A model generated the notes under the pieces. That model saw nothing but the letters and a program-made list of their open reading frames with translations, did not search any database and was not told the origin of the DNA. From NCBI GenBank assembly GCA_009844885.1, contig VYAQ01000229.1, forward strand, positions 1-46,740: a stretch of 46,740 nt of DNA, given 5' to 3'. The position numbers and the translations under genes were made by a program. This document shows positions 1-9,160 of the stretch, piece after piece (within the stretch, counting starts at the first letter, position 1; the number at the start of each line of letters is the position of its first letter). The stretch is from Gemmatimonadota bacterium (lineage in GTDB: Bacteria > Gemmatimonadota > Gemmatimonadetes > Longimicrobiales > Gaopeijiaceae).

Positions 1-84
1 GGGGTGAGGTACCGGATCCGGGTGGGGGACGGGTGGTGAATCTGGCGGGCGGGCCGTGAATCTGCGGGGCCGGGCTCGCCCCCC

Positions 85-1158
85 TTACCGAAACCGCTTC
101 TGCAGCTTCTCCAGCGCCTCCGCGCCCGGACACAGATCCTCGAACGGATAGTTCGACAGCGGCTCGTCCACTGTGCCCTGGATGCCGTGGAAGTCGACCG
201 CGTCGGTGGCCTCCCGCGGCGCCGCCTCCACATAGAGCAGCCCCGTCGCCACCTCGCCTGCCTGCTGGCGCCCCCTGATGTAGCTGTACACCTGGTCGCG
301 GTCGGTGGGGTCGTAGTCCTCGGGCACCTTGCGGAACGCGATCCGGCTGCCGTCGTGCATGGCCACACTGCGGACATCGCCGGCCTCGAATGACGTCGCG
401 ATCTCCTCGGCGGGCGGCACGAAGTCGGCGTACACGAGCTGGTTGTAGTTGTCGCGCGTGTACTGGTAGCTCTTGGTCGAGCCGCGGTGGTCGTTGAAGG
501 TGACGCACGGCGAGATGATGTCGATCAGCGCAAACCCACGGTGGCGCAGTCCCGCCTGGATGATGGGGACGAGTTGCTCCTTGTCGCCCGAGAAGCTCCG
601 CGCCACGAATCCCGCGCCCAGGTTCAGGCTGAGAAGGACCGAGTCGATGGGGTGCTCGCGGTTGACCTGGCCGCGCTTGGCGGTGGAACCGACATCGGCC
701 GAGGCCGAGAACTGACCCTTGGTGAGCCCGTAGACGCCGTTGTTCTCGATGATGTAGAGCATGTCCACGTTGCGCCGCACGACGTGCGCGAACTGGCCCA
801 TGCCGATCGAGAGGCTGTCGCCGTCGCCCGAGACGCCGATGCACACGAGTTCGCGGTTGGCCGCGTGCGCCCCGGTCGTGATCGACGGCATGCGGCCGTG
901 CACCCCGTTGAAGCCGTGCGCTTCCTTGAGGAAGTAGGTCGGGGTCTTGCCGCTGCACCCGATCCCCGACGTCTTGGCCACCTCGTGCGGCGCGATCTCC
1001 AGCTCCCAGAAGGCCTCGATGATCGCCGCGGTGATGGAGTCGTGGCCGCACCCGGCGCACAGCGTGGACATGGTGCCTTCGTAGTCGCGGCGGGTCAGGC
1101 CGAGCCGGTTGCGGGTCAGGCCCGGGTGGTGGACGCGGGGTTTCTTGATGTAGCTCAC
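85..1158 (-). CDS. korB: 2-oxoacid:ferredoxin oxidoreductase, beta subunit (KorB-like)
   Basis: This is the thiamine-diphosphate-binding half of a 2-oxoglutarate (or related 2-oxoacid):ferredoxin oxidoreductase, which makes an acyl-CoA, CO2 and reduced ferredoxin in the cytoplasm. The 357-residue product has the CAGCGH motif (about 34-39), GIGCSG (about 65-70) and the ThDP/Mg motif GDGD followed by ENN (about 111-140). Its length fits KorB/PorB-type subunits without an added ferredoxin domain. An open frame continues upstream through the next gene, but the start chosen is GTG at 1158. Its GTGA overlaps the stop of the alpha subunit gene, and family similarity begins right there. It is the last gene of a three-gene minus-strand operon. 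The exact 2-oxoacid cannot be told from sequence; 2-oxoglutarate is the usual call for this two-subunit form. Confidence 0.93.
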   Translation of the reverse strand: MSYIKKPRVHHPGLTRNRLGLTRRDYEGTMSTLCAGCGHDSITAAIIEAFWELEIAPHEVAKTSGIGCSGKTPTYFLKEAHGFNGVHGRMPSITTGAHAANRELVCIGVSGDGDSLSIGMGQFAHVVRRNVDMLYIIENNGVYGLTKGQFSASADVGSTAKRGQVNREHPIDSVLLSLNLGAGFVARSFSGDKEQLVPIIQAGLRHRGFALIDIISPCVTFNDHRGSTKSYQYTRDNYNQLVYADFVPPAEEIATSFEAGDVRSVAMHDGSRIAFRKVPEDYDPTDRDQVYSYIRGRQQAGEVATGLLYVEAAPREATDAVDFHGIQGTVDEPLSNYPFEDLCPGAEALEKLQKRFR

Positions 1159-3065
1159 GGGGTGGCTCCGTGGGGGGCCGCGCCGAGGGCCGCGGATTCG
1201 CGTGAACCGGTGGGCGTTCCGATGTCGATATGGGGCGCCAGCCCGTCCATCACATGGTGGCAGCTCATCGGATAGCCCCCGTAGTAGAGGATTGACACCA
1301 GCGCGTCCTTGTCGGCGTCCGTCTCGGCGATCAGCAGCTTGCGAAGCTGACCGTCGCGGTTCTGCTCGATCACGAAGTTGACCTCGTGGGCGGCAAGGAA
1401 CGGCTCGACATCGGGGTGGAAGGGGAAGGCCCGCACGCGCATGTAATCCGCGTCGATCCCGCGTTCGGCCAGCGCTTCCACCGCCTCGAGCACCGCGCCC
1501 CGGCACCCCCCGATCGTCACCAGGCCGATCTTTGCGCCGTCGCTCAGCCGGATCTCGGGCGCGGGCAGGTGGGGCGCCGCGCCGTCGATCTTGCGCCCAA
1601 CCCGCGCCAGCACGTCCGCGTACGGCTCCGAGTCCTCGGTGTAGTTGCCGAAGCGGTCGTGACCCGAGCCACGGGTGAGGTATGCTCCGTTGGGGTGCAC
1701 GCCTGGGAGCGTCCGCCACGGGATCCCGTCTCCGTCTACGTCCAGGTAGCGGTGGAAGGGTCCCGTGGCCGCCTCGAGCTCCTCGGCGGTCAGCACCTTG
1801 CCCCGGTCCGGCCGGTAGGAATCGTCCCATTCGAGCTTCGGGATGACCCAGTCGTTCATGCCGATGTCGAGGTCCGTCAGCACGAAGATCGGGGTCTGGA
1901 AGCGCTCGGCCAGGTCGAAGGCCTCGACCGCGAAATCGAAGCACTCGTGCGGATTGGCGGGAAAGATGACGATGTGCCGGGTGTCGCCGTGCGAAGCGTA
2001 CGCCGCGAACTGGATGTCGCCCTGCTGCGTTCGCGTCGGCATCCCCGTCGACGGCCCCACGCGCTGCACGTCGAAGAACACCGATGGCACCTCGGCGTAG
2101 TAGGCCAGCCCGATGAACTCGCTCATCAGCGACAGGCCGGCGCCGCTCGTTGAGGTGAACGCGCGCGCACCCGCCCACGCGGCCCCGATCACCATGCCCG
2201 CGGCCGCCAGTTCGTCCTCGGCCTGGATGATCGCGAAGCGGTTCCTGCCCGTCTCGGGGTCCTTGCGGAACTGGTGGCAGAAGCCGGTGAAGGCGTCCAC
2301 GAGCGACGTCGACGGCGTGATCGGGTACCAGGCGGCCACGGTGGCGCCCGCGTAGACGCATCCCAGCGCCGCGGCGGTGTTGCCGTCGATGACGATCGAG
2401 TCCCGGTTGCCGTCCATCGTCTCGAGGTGGACGGGCAGGGGACAGTCGAAGTGCTCGAGCGCGTAATCGTACCCGAGGCTGATCGCGAGCTGGTTGGCGT
2501 CGAGCAGCTTGGCCTTCGCCGCGAAGGTCTCGTTGAGCAGCCCCCGCACGATCTCGAGGTCCATCTTGAGCAGCGCTGCCAGCGCGCCGACGTAGCAGAT
2601 GTTCTTCATGAGGATCCGGACGCGCGATCCCTTGAAGTTGTCGACCGTCATCTTCGCCAGGGGGATCCCCAGGAAGGTCACGTCGTCGCGGTCCAGTTCG
2701 CGGGGCAGGGGCCAGGTCGAGTCGTACATGACCCATCCGCCAGGGGTGACCTCTTCGACATCGCGACGGTACGTGGCCGGGTTCATCGCCACGACCAGGT
2801 CGAAGCGCGCGGTCCGCGCGGTGTGTCCGTCGGCGTTGGCCCGGATCTCGTACCAGGTGGGCAGGCCCTGGATGTTCGAGGGGAAGAGGTTCTTGCCGGA
2901 CACCGGGATACCCATGCGGAAGATCGCACTGCGGAGCAATCCGTTGGCGCTCGCCGACCCCGTGCCGTTGACCGTGCCGATCTTGAAGGCGAGGTCGTTG
3001 ACGCGGGCCGCGGGACGCTCGCCGTTGGTGCTCGCGCGGGTGTCGGGGAGAATTGACACCGCCAT
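1155..3065 (-). CDS. korA: 2-oxoacid:ferredoxin oxidoreductase, fused gamma-alpha subunit (KorA-like)
   Basis: This 636-residue subunit pairs with the beta subunit encoded just downstream. The N-terminal part (about 20-215) is the gamma domain, with a GTVNGTGSASAN nucleotide-type loop. From about 225 the alpha (pyrimidine-binding) domain follows, with the family signatures YPITPSTSL and a stretch around residues 285-330 containing AEDELAA, TSTSGAG and GLAYYAEVP. The later LPGVHPNGAYLTRGSGHD segment and C-terminal domain are also typical of KorA. Its ATG overlaps the stop of the upstream FAD oxidoreductase gene (TGATG), and its own stop overlaps the korB start (GTGA), so all three genes are probably translationally coupled. 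Fusion of gamma and alpha is normal for this subfamily. Confidence 0.93.
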   Translation of the reverse strand: MAVSILPDTRASTNGERPAARVNDLAFKIGTVNGTGSASANGLLRSAIFRMGIPVSGKNLFPSNIQGLPTWYEIRANADGHTARTARFDLVVAMNPATYRRDVEEVTPGGWVMYDSTWPLPRELDRDDVTFLGIPLAKMTVDNFKGSRVRILMKNICYVGALAALLKMDLEIVRGLLNETFAAKAKLLDANQLAISLGYDYALEHFDCPLPVHLETMDGNRDSIVIDGNTAAALGCVYAGATVAAWYPITPSTSLVDAFTGFCHQFRKDPETGRNRFAIIQAEDELAAAGMVIGAAWAGARAFTSTSGAGLSLMSEFIGLAYYAEVPSVFFDVQRVGPSTGMPTRTQQGDIQFAAYASHGDTRHIVIFPANPHECFDFAVEAFDLAERFQTPIFVLTDLDIGMNDWVIPKLEWDDSYRPDRGKVLTAEELEAATGPFHRYLDVDGDGIPWRTLPGVHPNGAYLTRGSGHDRFGNYTEDSEPYADVLARVGRKIDGAAPHLPAPEIRLSDGAKIGLVTIGGCRGAVLEAVEALAERGIDADYMRVRAFPFHPDVEPFLAAHEVNFVIEQNRDGQLRKLLIAETDADKDALVSILYYGGYPMSCHHVMDGLAPHIDIGTPTGSRESAALGAAPHGATP

Positions 3066-4948
3066 CAGCCCGGTCCGACCGCCGCGCCGTTCTGCGCGAG
3101 GTCCATGATCGACATGCCGGGATGCAGTTCACCGGCCGCGAGCCCCGCGTAGGGGACCAGCAGGTCCGACTTGCGCATGTCCCAGGCCGCCGTGGGACAC
3201 CGCTCGGCGCACAGCCCGCAGTGAATGCAGAGGTCCTCGTCCTTGAACATGATCCGCCCGGTCTGCGGCAGCGCTTCCGACACGAAGAGGGGCTGGTCGG
3301 GGTGGTTCAGCAGCGGGGCCGTGAGGCGCCGGGTGACCTCTTCCTCCGTCCCGTTATGAGTGATCGTAAGGCAATCGAGAGGGCAGATGTCGATGCACGC
3401 GTCGCACTCGATACACAGATTCGCTTCGAAGTGCGTCTGCATGTCGCAGTTGAGACAGCGCTCCACCTCGGTCAGGGTCTGCTCGATGTCGAATCCCTCC
3501 TCGACCTCGATGTCCAGCCGCTTGAAGCGCTCCTGCAGGTCGACGTGGCGCATCTTCACGCGCTCTGCTTCGTCGTAGTCGTTGGAGTACGACCACTCGT
3601 GCAGCCCCATCTTCTGGCTGATCAGGTTCATCCCCTCGGGCGGACGGTCCGTCAGCGGCCGGCCCTCGCACCAGGCGTGAATCGAGATCGCGGCCTGATG
3701 ACCGTGCTCGACGCCCCAGATGATGTTCTCGGGGCCCCACGCCGCGTCGCCGCCCATGAAGACGCCGGGGCGCGAGGTCATGAACGTGGTCTTGTCGACG
3801 ATCGGCATGTCCCACTTGTTGAAGTCGATGCCGATGTCGCGCTCGATCCAGGGGAACGCGGTGTCCTGCCCGATCGCGAGGATCACTTCGTCGCACTCGA
3901 TGATCTTGCTGCCCAGCTTCTCGGCCCGCAGACGGCCGTTCTCGCCCGGGTGCCAGGTGACCAGGTCGAACTCCATCGCGACCACCTTGCCGTCCTCGAT
4001 GATGAAGCGCGACGGGGAGTGGTTCTCCAGGATCTCGACCTGCTCCTCGATCGCGTCCTCCAGCTCCCACGGCGAGGCCTTGAAGTGCGGCTTGGTCTTG
4101 CGTGCCATGACCTTGACGTCGCTGGCGCCCAGGCGCTGGGCGGTGCGGCAGCAGTCCATGGCCGTGTTGCCAACGCCGATCACGAGCACGCGGTCCCCGC
4201 ACTTGTCGATGTGCCCGAAGCGGACCGACTCCAGCCACTCGATGCCGATATGGATCTGCTGGGAGTCCCAGCGCCCGGGCAGGTTCAGTTCCTTGCCCTT
4301 GGGCGCCCCCGAACCGATGAAGAAGGCGTCGTAGTCCTCCTCCAGGAGCGCCGCCAGGCTGTCGATGGGGCTGTTGAGGCGCAGGTCGACACCCATGTCG
4401 AGGACGTAGTCGATCTCCTCCCAGAGGACCTTGGCGGGGAGGCGGAACTCCGGGATGTTGGTCCACATCAGGCCGCCGGGCTTCGCGAGCTTCTCGAAGA
4501 TCGTGACCTCGTACCCGAGCGGCAGGAGGTCGTTGGCGACGGTTAGCGACGCACAGCCCGCGCCGATGCAGGCGATGCGCTTCCCGTTCTTCTCCTCCGG
4601 AATGGTCGGCAGGAAGCCGGTGATGTCGTCGCGGAGGTCGGAGGCGACCCGCTTCAGCCTGCAGATCGCCACCGGTTCCCCGTCCAGCCGGACGCGGCGG
4701 CACACGGGCTCGCAGGGACGGTCGCAGGTGCGTCCCAGAATCCCCGGGAAGATGTTCGACTTCCGGTTCAGCAGGTACGACTCGGTGTACTGCCCGTTCG
4801 CGATGAGCCGGATGTACTCGGGCACGTTGGTGTGCGCCGGGCATCCCCACTGGCAGTCCACCACCCGGTGGTAGTGGTCGGGATTCCGTGTGTCGGTCGG
4901 CTTCAGCAAGGGCGACAGCGCGGCTACGGGATCTGATCCGGACGGCAA
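3065..4948 (-). CDS. GltD-like FAD-dependent oxidoreductase with fused 2x[4Fe-4S] ferredoxin domain
   Basis: This is a roughly 627-residue flavoprotein resembling the glutamate synthase small subunit, with an added bacterial ferredoxin module. Cysteines at 32, 36, 75, 79 and 83 match the N-terminal Fe-S domain of the GltD family. An FAD loop begins at GAGCAS (129-134), where Cys replaces the usual Pro. An NAD(P) loop GVGNTAMD lies at about 258-265, and a C-terminal FAD motif with GGDAAWGPENI at 399-409. Cys-rich ferredoxin motifs follow at about 512-525 and 574-584. It is first in an operon with korA/korB, so it probably passes electrons between reduced ferredoxin and NAD(P)H. The in-frame start at 4948 is TTG with no clear ribosome site. 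A better ATG with a strong Shine-Dalgarno lies at 4992 but is one base out of frame (see the 4945-5005 entry). Confidence 0.88.
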   Translation of the reverse strand: MPSGSDPVAALSPLLKPTDTRNPDHYHRVVDCQWGCPAHTNVPEYIRLIANGQYTESYLLNRKSNIFPGILGRTCDRPCEPVCRRVRLDGEPVAICRLKRVASDLRDDITGFLPTIPEEKNGKRIACIGAGCASLTVANDLLPLGYEVTIFEKLAKPGGLMWTNIPEFRLPAKVLWEEIDYVLDMGVDLRLNSPIDSLAALLEEDYDAFFIGSGAPKGKELNLPGRWDSQQIHIGIEWLESVRFGHIDKCGDRVLVIGVGNTAMDCCRTAQRLGASDVKVMARKTKPHFKASPWELEDAIEEQVEILENHSPSRFIIEDGKVVAMEFDLVTWHPGENGRLRAEKLGSKIIECDEVILAIGQDTAFPWIERDIGIDFNKWDMPIVDKTTFMTSRPGVFMGGDAAWGPENIIWGVEHGHQAAISIHAWCEGRPLTDRPPEGMNLISQKMGLHEWSYSNDYDEAERVKMRHVDLQERFKRLDIEVEEGFDIEQTLTEVERCLNCDMQTHFEANLCIECDACIDICPLDCLTITHNGTEEEVTRRLTAPLLNHPDQPLFVSEALPQTGRIMFKDEDLCIHCGLCAERCPTAAWDMRKSDLLVPYAGLAAGELHPGMSIMDLAQNGAAVGPG

Positions 4949-5005
4949 CCGCCCGAAGGGGAACGGCGATCCGGCGTCGAGTCGGTGGCCATCCTATCAC
5001 TCCTT
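4945..5005 (-). pseudogene. Displaced start of the FAD oxidoreductase gene: apparent 1-nt frameshift
   Basis: On the minus strand AAGGAG (5005-5000) lies seven bases before ATG at 4992-4990, a textbook start. That frame reads 22 codons and stops at TAG. Inserting one C into the C4 run (G4 on the plus strand, 4958-4961) would join this start in frame with the oxidoreductase, adding about 15 residues ahead of LPSGSDP. Either the consensus lacks one base in a homopolymer, the gene is genuinely frameshifted, or the 22-codon frame is a leader peptide. The first option seems most likely because the rest of the gene is intact. Confidence 0.6.
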
Positions 5006-5197
5006 CAGCCCGAGCGACAGGGCGAAACGCGGGAGTCGCTTCCCGCCCCGCCCGCAACCCGCACCAATGTACGCAGGGGGGATTGGGGACGGTAGGGGAA
5101 CCCCGGCGCCCATTCCGATCCGGCGTTGCCGCGGTACCCCCGGTCACGTACCCTGACGTCGTTCCCCTCCCTTCGTCCACCGTAAACCGGAGCCCCC

Positions 5198-6688
5198 GTG
5201 ACCGAACCATCCAACGACCCGTCCGCCTCCTTCGACGATCTGAAGATCCCCGACATGAGCCCGCGCAGCCTGCTGCGCCAGTTCGGGCCCGGAATGATCC
5301 TCATGATGACGGGGATCGGGACCAGCCACCTGGTTACGGCCCCGACCGCGGGGGGACGCTTCGAGTTCGCGCTGCTATGGTGCGTCCTGCTCGCGTACGT
5401 CTTCAAGTACTACGGCTTCGAGCTGGCGTTCCGGTTCACCAACGCGACGGGCAAGAGCCTCATGGCGGCGTACGCGACCGCGCCGGGCAAGCTGCCGGTG
5501 TGGTATGTGCTGGTGACGACCATCATCCAGTGCGCGGTGGGGCAGGCGGGGCGGCTGATCGCGGCGGCCGCGGTGCTGTACTACCTGTTCTCGGCGCAGC
5601 TCGGATTGCCGGTGCCGCTCTGGGTCTGGGGGGCGCTCCTGGGCGCCGCGTCGGTGGTCATTCTGCTCTGGGGGAGGTACGCCGCGCTCGAGGCCGGGGC
5701 CAAGATCGCGGGCGGCCTGCTCTTCGTCTCGGCGGTGATCGTCTATTTCGTGCGGCCGGCGCCGATCGGCGAACTCGAACACTTCCTGATCTTCGACGCG
5801 CCGGCGGGCTCCTGGCTGGTGATCGCGGGGTTCCTGGGGCTGCTGCCGACCGGGATCGACGTGTCGCTCCAGGCTTCCGAGTGGGGCAAGGCGAAACGCA
5901 CCGGGATGGCCAGGATCCGGGACCGGCTGGAGGCCTCGGGGCTGGCGCCCACCTTCGACCCCTTCGCGCCCCGGATGTCCGACCTCACGGTCGATGTCCG
6001 CCAGCTGCCGGGGCGCGCGGTGGAGTACAGCCGGCGGTGCTTCAGGATCAGCATATGGGACTTCCGGCTCGGGCACGTGGTGTCGTTCATCATCGCCACG
6101 ATCTTCGTGCTGCTCTCGGCCGTGTGGCTCTATCCCAGCCCGGTCGAGGGGCGGGCTGTGATGGGCGAGATCGCGGGCATCTTCACCGAGAGCGTGGGTC
6201 CGTGGATGATGACGATCTTCATGCTGGGCGCTTTCGCGGCGACCTTCTCGACCGCCTTCAACTACTTCGACGGCTGGCCGCGGATCGTGGGCGCGTGCTG
6301 CCGCAACCTCTTCCGCCCCACGGCCGCACTCGCCGGCACCTCGGCCCGCAGCCTCACCCGGGACCACCGCCGGCGCTGGTGCTCGGAGTACAACATCTAC
6401 CGCGCGACCATGCTCTTCTCGCTGGTGGCGGCGGTGCTGCTGATCGAGGCGGTGCCCAGGCCGGTCTACCTCGTGCTCGTTGCGTCGGCGCTCGCGTACT
6501 TCGTCGCGCCCGTCATCTTCTGCCTGAACTTCTACTACTGCCTGAAGGTGATCCCAAAGGACGACCCGCACTTCTACCCGTCGCGGTTTGCGCGCACCTT
6601 CACGTGGATCAGCATCGTCGTGTTCACGGGGATGAGCCTTATCCTCATACTGGGCAGGCTCTTCGACGTGGCGCTGTTCGGGGCGTAG
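5198..6688 (+). CDS. Divergent NRAMP-fold membrane transporter
   Basis: This 496-residue integral membrane protein has about 11 hydrophobic segments and an overall NRAMP pattern: a GPG lead-in to TM1 (30-32), conserved AGG at the end of that helix (51-53), and a FxYxFKYYGFELAFRF-like TM2. The metal-site motifs are altered. The position of DPGN in TM1 reads GTSH (41-44), and TM6 has LPTGIDVSLQASEW (216-229) where MPH is expected. A long charged cytoplasmic loop (about 230-285) follows TM6. Family membership suggests transport of a divalent cation or related solute, but the missing ligands make ordinary Mn/Fe transport doubtful. The start is GTG with GGAG five bases upstream. It is transcribed divergently from the oxidoreductase operon. 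Confidence 0.8.
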   Translation: MTEPSNDPSASFDDLKIPDMSPRSLLRQFGPGMILMMTGIGTSHLVTAPTAGGRFEFALLWCVLLAYVFKYYGFELAFRFTNATGKSLMAAYATAPGKLPVWYVLVTTIIQCAVGQAGRLIAAAAVLYYLFSAQLGLPVPLWVWGALLGAASVVILLWGRYAALEAGAKIAGGLLFVSAVIVYFVRPAPIGELEHFLIFDAPAGSWLVIAGFLGLLPTGIDVSLQASEWGKAKRTGMARIRDRLEASGLAPTFDPFAPRMSDLTVDVRQLPGRAVEYSRRCFRISIWDFRLGHVVSFIIATIFVLLSAVWLYPSPVEGRAVMGEIAGIFTESVGPWMMTIFMLGAFAATFSTAFNYFDGWPRIVGACCRNLFRPTAALAGTSARSLTRDHRRRWCSEYNIYRATMLFSLVAAVLLIEAVPRPVYLVLVASALAYFVAPVIFCLNFYYCLKVIPKDDPHFYPSRFARTFTWISIVVFTGMSLILILGRLFDVALFGA

Positions 6689-6739
6689 ACGAGGCGCGCA
6701 TCAAAAAACGTTGCGCGGCAACCCGCCCGCGCCCGCCCG

Positions 6740-9160
6740 TCACCAGGTCCGCTTCACCGCGACAGACCACTCGAACGGTCTTCCGTACACCTGCTCGATG
6801 TAGGCTGCGGCGGTGCCCCAGGCGGATGTCCCGGTCAGGAGATAGCGTTCGTCGGTGAGGTTGCGGAACGCGGACAACACCTCCCACGCGCCGTCCGCGC
6901 TTGCCAGGCCGATCGTGGCGTGGAGCAGGTGATACCCCTCCTGAAACAGTTGGGGCGTGTTGACGGGGTCGTGATACTGCGACGACGTGTATGTCCAGTG
7001 GATCCGGGGGGTGACCGGCAGGCCGCGGGCGCGCACCGTCCTGCCGATCCCGAGTGAATGGTTGAAGCCGGGTGCCTTGGTCAGCTTGTAGTCCGGCTGC
7101 AGCGGGTTCCTGTTGTCGAGCACGGCGGCGCTCAGGCTGTCGTACTTCGCACTCAATACACCGATACTGGCGGCGATGTCCCACCCGCCGCCCGGCATCC
7201 ACGCCACCTCCACTTCGGCACCCCGTAGATCGGCCGATCCGCCGTTGACGGTGATGGGATTGATGGACTCGCGGATGACCACCTGCAGGTCCTCGTAGTC
7301 GGCCCGGAAGAGCGCCAGATTCAGCCTGAGACGACCATCGCCGGTGCTCGACTTCAGGCCGACTTCGTAGCTGGCGACCGTTTCGGGCTCGTAGTCGGTC
7401 GGGGGGGCGTCGGGCGAATTGGGTTCGTGGCCTGGTGGTGGGGACGGGACCCGCGCGTCGAAGCCGCCGCTCTTGAATCCCTCGGCGAACCCGGCGTAGG
7501 CAATCGTGTTGTCGTTCAACCGATGGGAGAGGTTGGCCATCACGGTCAGCGCATCGAAATCCCGGGCGAATTCCTTGTTGGCCAGGATACGGTCCCCGGG
7601 CCTCATCGGCCCGGTGGCGGCCCGGAAGATCCCCCTGGCCAGGGGCCATGTGGGTTCGTGAATGCTTCCCCTGCCCTGCGATGCGTCACCCACCGCATGG
7701 ACATCCGGAGTCACGGTCTTCCGATCCTTCGTATAACGTGCACCGACCGTCAGCGAAACCGTCTCCAACACGTCGGCCGTGGCCTGGGCAAACCCGGCCA
7801 TCGACGAGTTGACCAGGTCCCAGTGGCTGTCGAACGCCCCGGTCGGGAGCGTCACGGCGCCCAGATAGTACCCCACCTCGCGGACGAGGTAGACGCCGGT
7901 TTGCCAGTGCAGGCGGTCATCGAGGCCGAAGCCGCTCAGCTGCAATTCCTGACTGAGTTGCTCGGATTCGACCGCGATCTGGATCTGCAGAATGTTGGCG
8001 GGCGTGTTGTCCGCGTCCCGGGAGTTCCACATGTCCAGTCCCCTGTAGCCTGTGAGAGACCGGAGCGTGACGCCCCTGCCGGGCGACCAGGTGGCCTTCG
8101 CGCCGGCGCCCCACGAATCCAGGTCGGAAAATGCCGGAAAGGTGCCCTCCGAGATGTACTCCCCGGCGAAACTGTCGGGCCCATAACAACCAATGGCCCC
8201 TCCCGCGCCCTGTCCGGGCGGGGGGAACGTCGGCGGCCCATTCCCGGGAAAGTTGGGGTTGACGGTGATCGCGGTGCAGCCGGGTAGCGCCGCGTTCCCG
8301 AATGTCCCGAAGGCCTGCTTGTCGTTGAGGCCCCCGTTGACTGTGGGCGCCCCATTCTCCCGTCTGCGAGCATAGTCGGCCGTCGCAAAGACCTCGAAGG
8401 TCGCCGAGGGACGCCACAGGACCGCGCCACGGGCCGCCTGTCCGTTGTCGTTGCCCTTGTCGAGCCCGTCGTGGACGCGTGTCACGTACCCGTCCCGCTT
8501 GCGCAGAGCCAACGACACGCTCCCGAACAGCCCGTCCCCCAGGGCACCGTTTGCCGACGCGGTCAGGTTGGTCATCCGGTCGTCGCCGAACTGTGCCCGG
8601 ATGCTCCTGCGCGCTTCGGCGTCCGGCCTCCTGGAGTGCACCGACACGGCTCCGCCAACCGCGTTGCGCCCGAAGAGCGTGCCCTGCGGTCCGCGCAGCA
8701 CCTCGACGCGTTCCACGTCGATGAGATCCATGACCGCTCCCACCGAACGCGGCATGTATATCCCGTCGACGTAGACCGCAACTCCGGGATCCGTCACCGG
8801 CAGGAAGTCACGCTGCCCCACGCCCCGGATGTAGAACTGCGCCGCGGATTTCGTGCCCGAGAGAGCGCCGGAGTGGTTGAAGTTGACGTTCGGCAGGATC
8901 TGGCCGAGCCGATCGGTCGTGCCGATCTGGCCAACCTCCAGTTCACGGCCGGAGAAGGCCGACACCGCCAGCGGGACGCTCTGCAGGAGCTCCTCCCGGT
9001 TCCGGGCGGTCACGACCAGCGGCTGCAGTCTGACAACCGAGTCGGGGTCGGGCGGTGGGGGGTCCTGCCCCGCTGCCTTGGCCGACGGGGCGCAAACGGC
9101 GACCAGCGCGCCTCCCAGAATCAGCAGACGCCGCCGGCTCGGTCCAGTCCTACGGCCCAC
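6740..9160 (-). CDS. TonB-dependent outer-membrane receptor
   Basis: This is an outer-membrane beta-barrel importer of about 806 residues that uses TonB energy to take up a siderophore or other scarce compound. An Arg-rich signal peptide with a hydrophobic core (RRRLLILGGALVAV, ending near AKAAGQ) precedes the plug domain (about 45-185). The plug has LQPLVVTARNREE, YIRGVGQRD, PGVAVYVDGIYMPR and VLRGPQGTLFGRNAVGGAV. The barrel ends with a terminal aromatic residue (VKRTW). The open frame extends to 9379, but that part overlaps the DUF1330 gene. The start chosen is GTG at 9160, just inside the end of that gene, which gives a normal signal peptide. It is last in a five-gene minus-strand run. The plug resembles FecA/FyuA-like receptors; the substrate is unknown. 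Confidence 0.9.
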   Translation of the reverse strand: MGRRTGPSRRRLLILGGALVAVCAPSAKAAGQDPPPPDPDSVVRLQPLVVTARNREELLQSVPLAVSAFSGRELEVGQIGTTDRLGQILPNVNFNHSGALSGTKSAAQFYIRGVGQRDFLPVTDPGVAVYVDGIYMPRSVGAVMDLIDVERVEVLRGPQGTLFGRNAVGGAVSVHSRRPDAEARRSIRAQFGDDRMTNLTASANGALGDGLFGSVSLALRKRDGYVTRVHDGLDKGNDNGQAARGAVLWRPSATFEVFATADYARRRENGAPTVNGGLNDKQAFGTFGNAALPGCTAITVNPNFPGNGPPTFPPPGQGAGGAIGCYGPDSFAGEYISEGTFPAFSDLDSWGAGAKATWSPGRGVTLRSLTGYRGLDMWNSRDADNTPANILQIQIAVESEQLSQELQLSGFGLDDRLHWQTGVYLVREVGYYLGAVTLPTGAFDSHWDLVNSSMAGFAQATADVLETVSLTVGARYTKDRKTVTPDVHAVGDASQGRGSIHEPTWPLARGIFRAATGPMRPGDRILANKEFARDFDALTVMANLSHRLNDNTIAYAGFAEGFKSGGFDARVPSPPPGHEPNSPDAPPTDYEPETVASYEVGLKSSTGDGRLRLNLALFRADYEDLQVVIRESINPITVNGGSADLRGAEVEVAWMPGGGWDIAASIGVLSAKYDSLSAAVLDNRNPLQPDYKLTKAPGFNHSLGIGRTVRARGLPVTPRIHWTYTSSQYHDPVNTPQLFQEGYHLLHATIGLASADGAWEVLSAFRNLTDERYLLTGTSAWGTAAAYIEQVYGRPFEWSVAVKRTW

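Noticed and set aside
1-84. Repeated GTGAATCTG near the left end
   Set aside because: Only two imperfect copies in a short GC-rich tail; no support for a functional element.
1159-3132. N-terminal extension of the korB frame across korA
   Set aside because: It is a shadow of korA; family similarity begins at the GTG at 1158.
6689-6739. Terminator between the NRAMP and TonB receptor genes
   Set aside because: CGCGCA/TGCGCG arms exist, but the A-run is in the loop rather than after the stem.
4888-6858. 656-codon plus-strand open frame over the NRAMP gene
   Set aside because: Low-complexity Arg/Gly product in another frame of a membrane protein gene; typical of GC-rich DNA.
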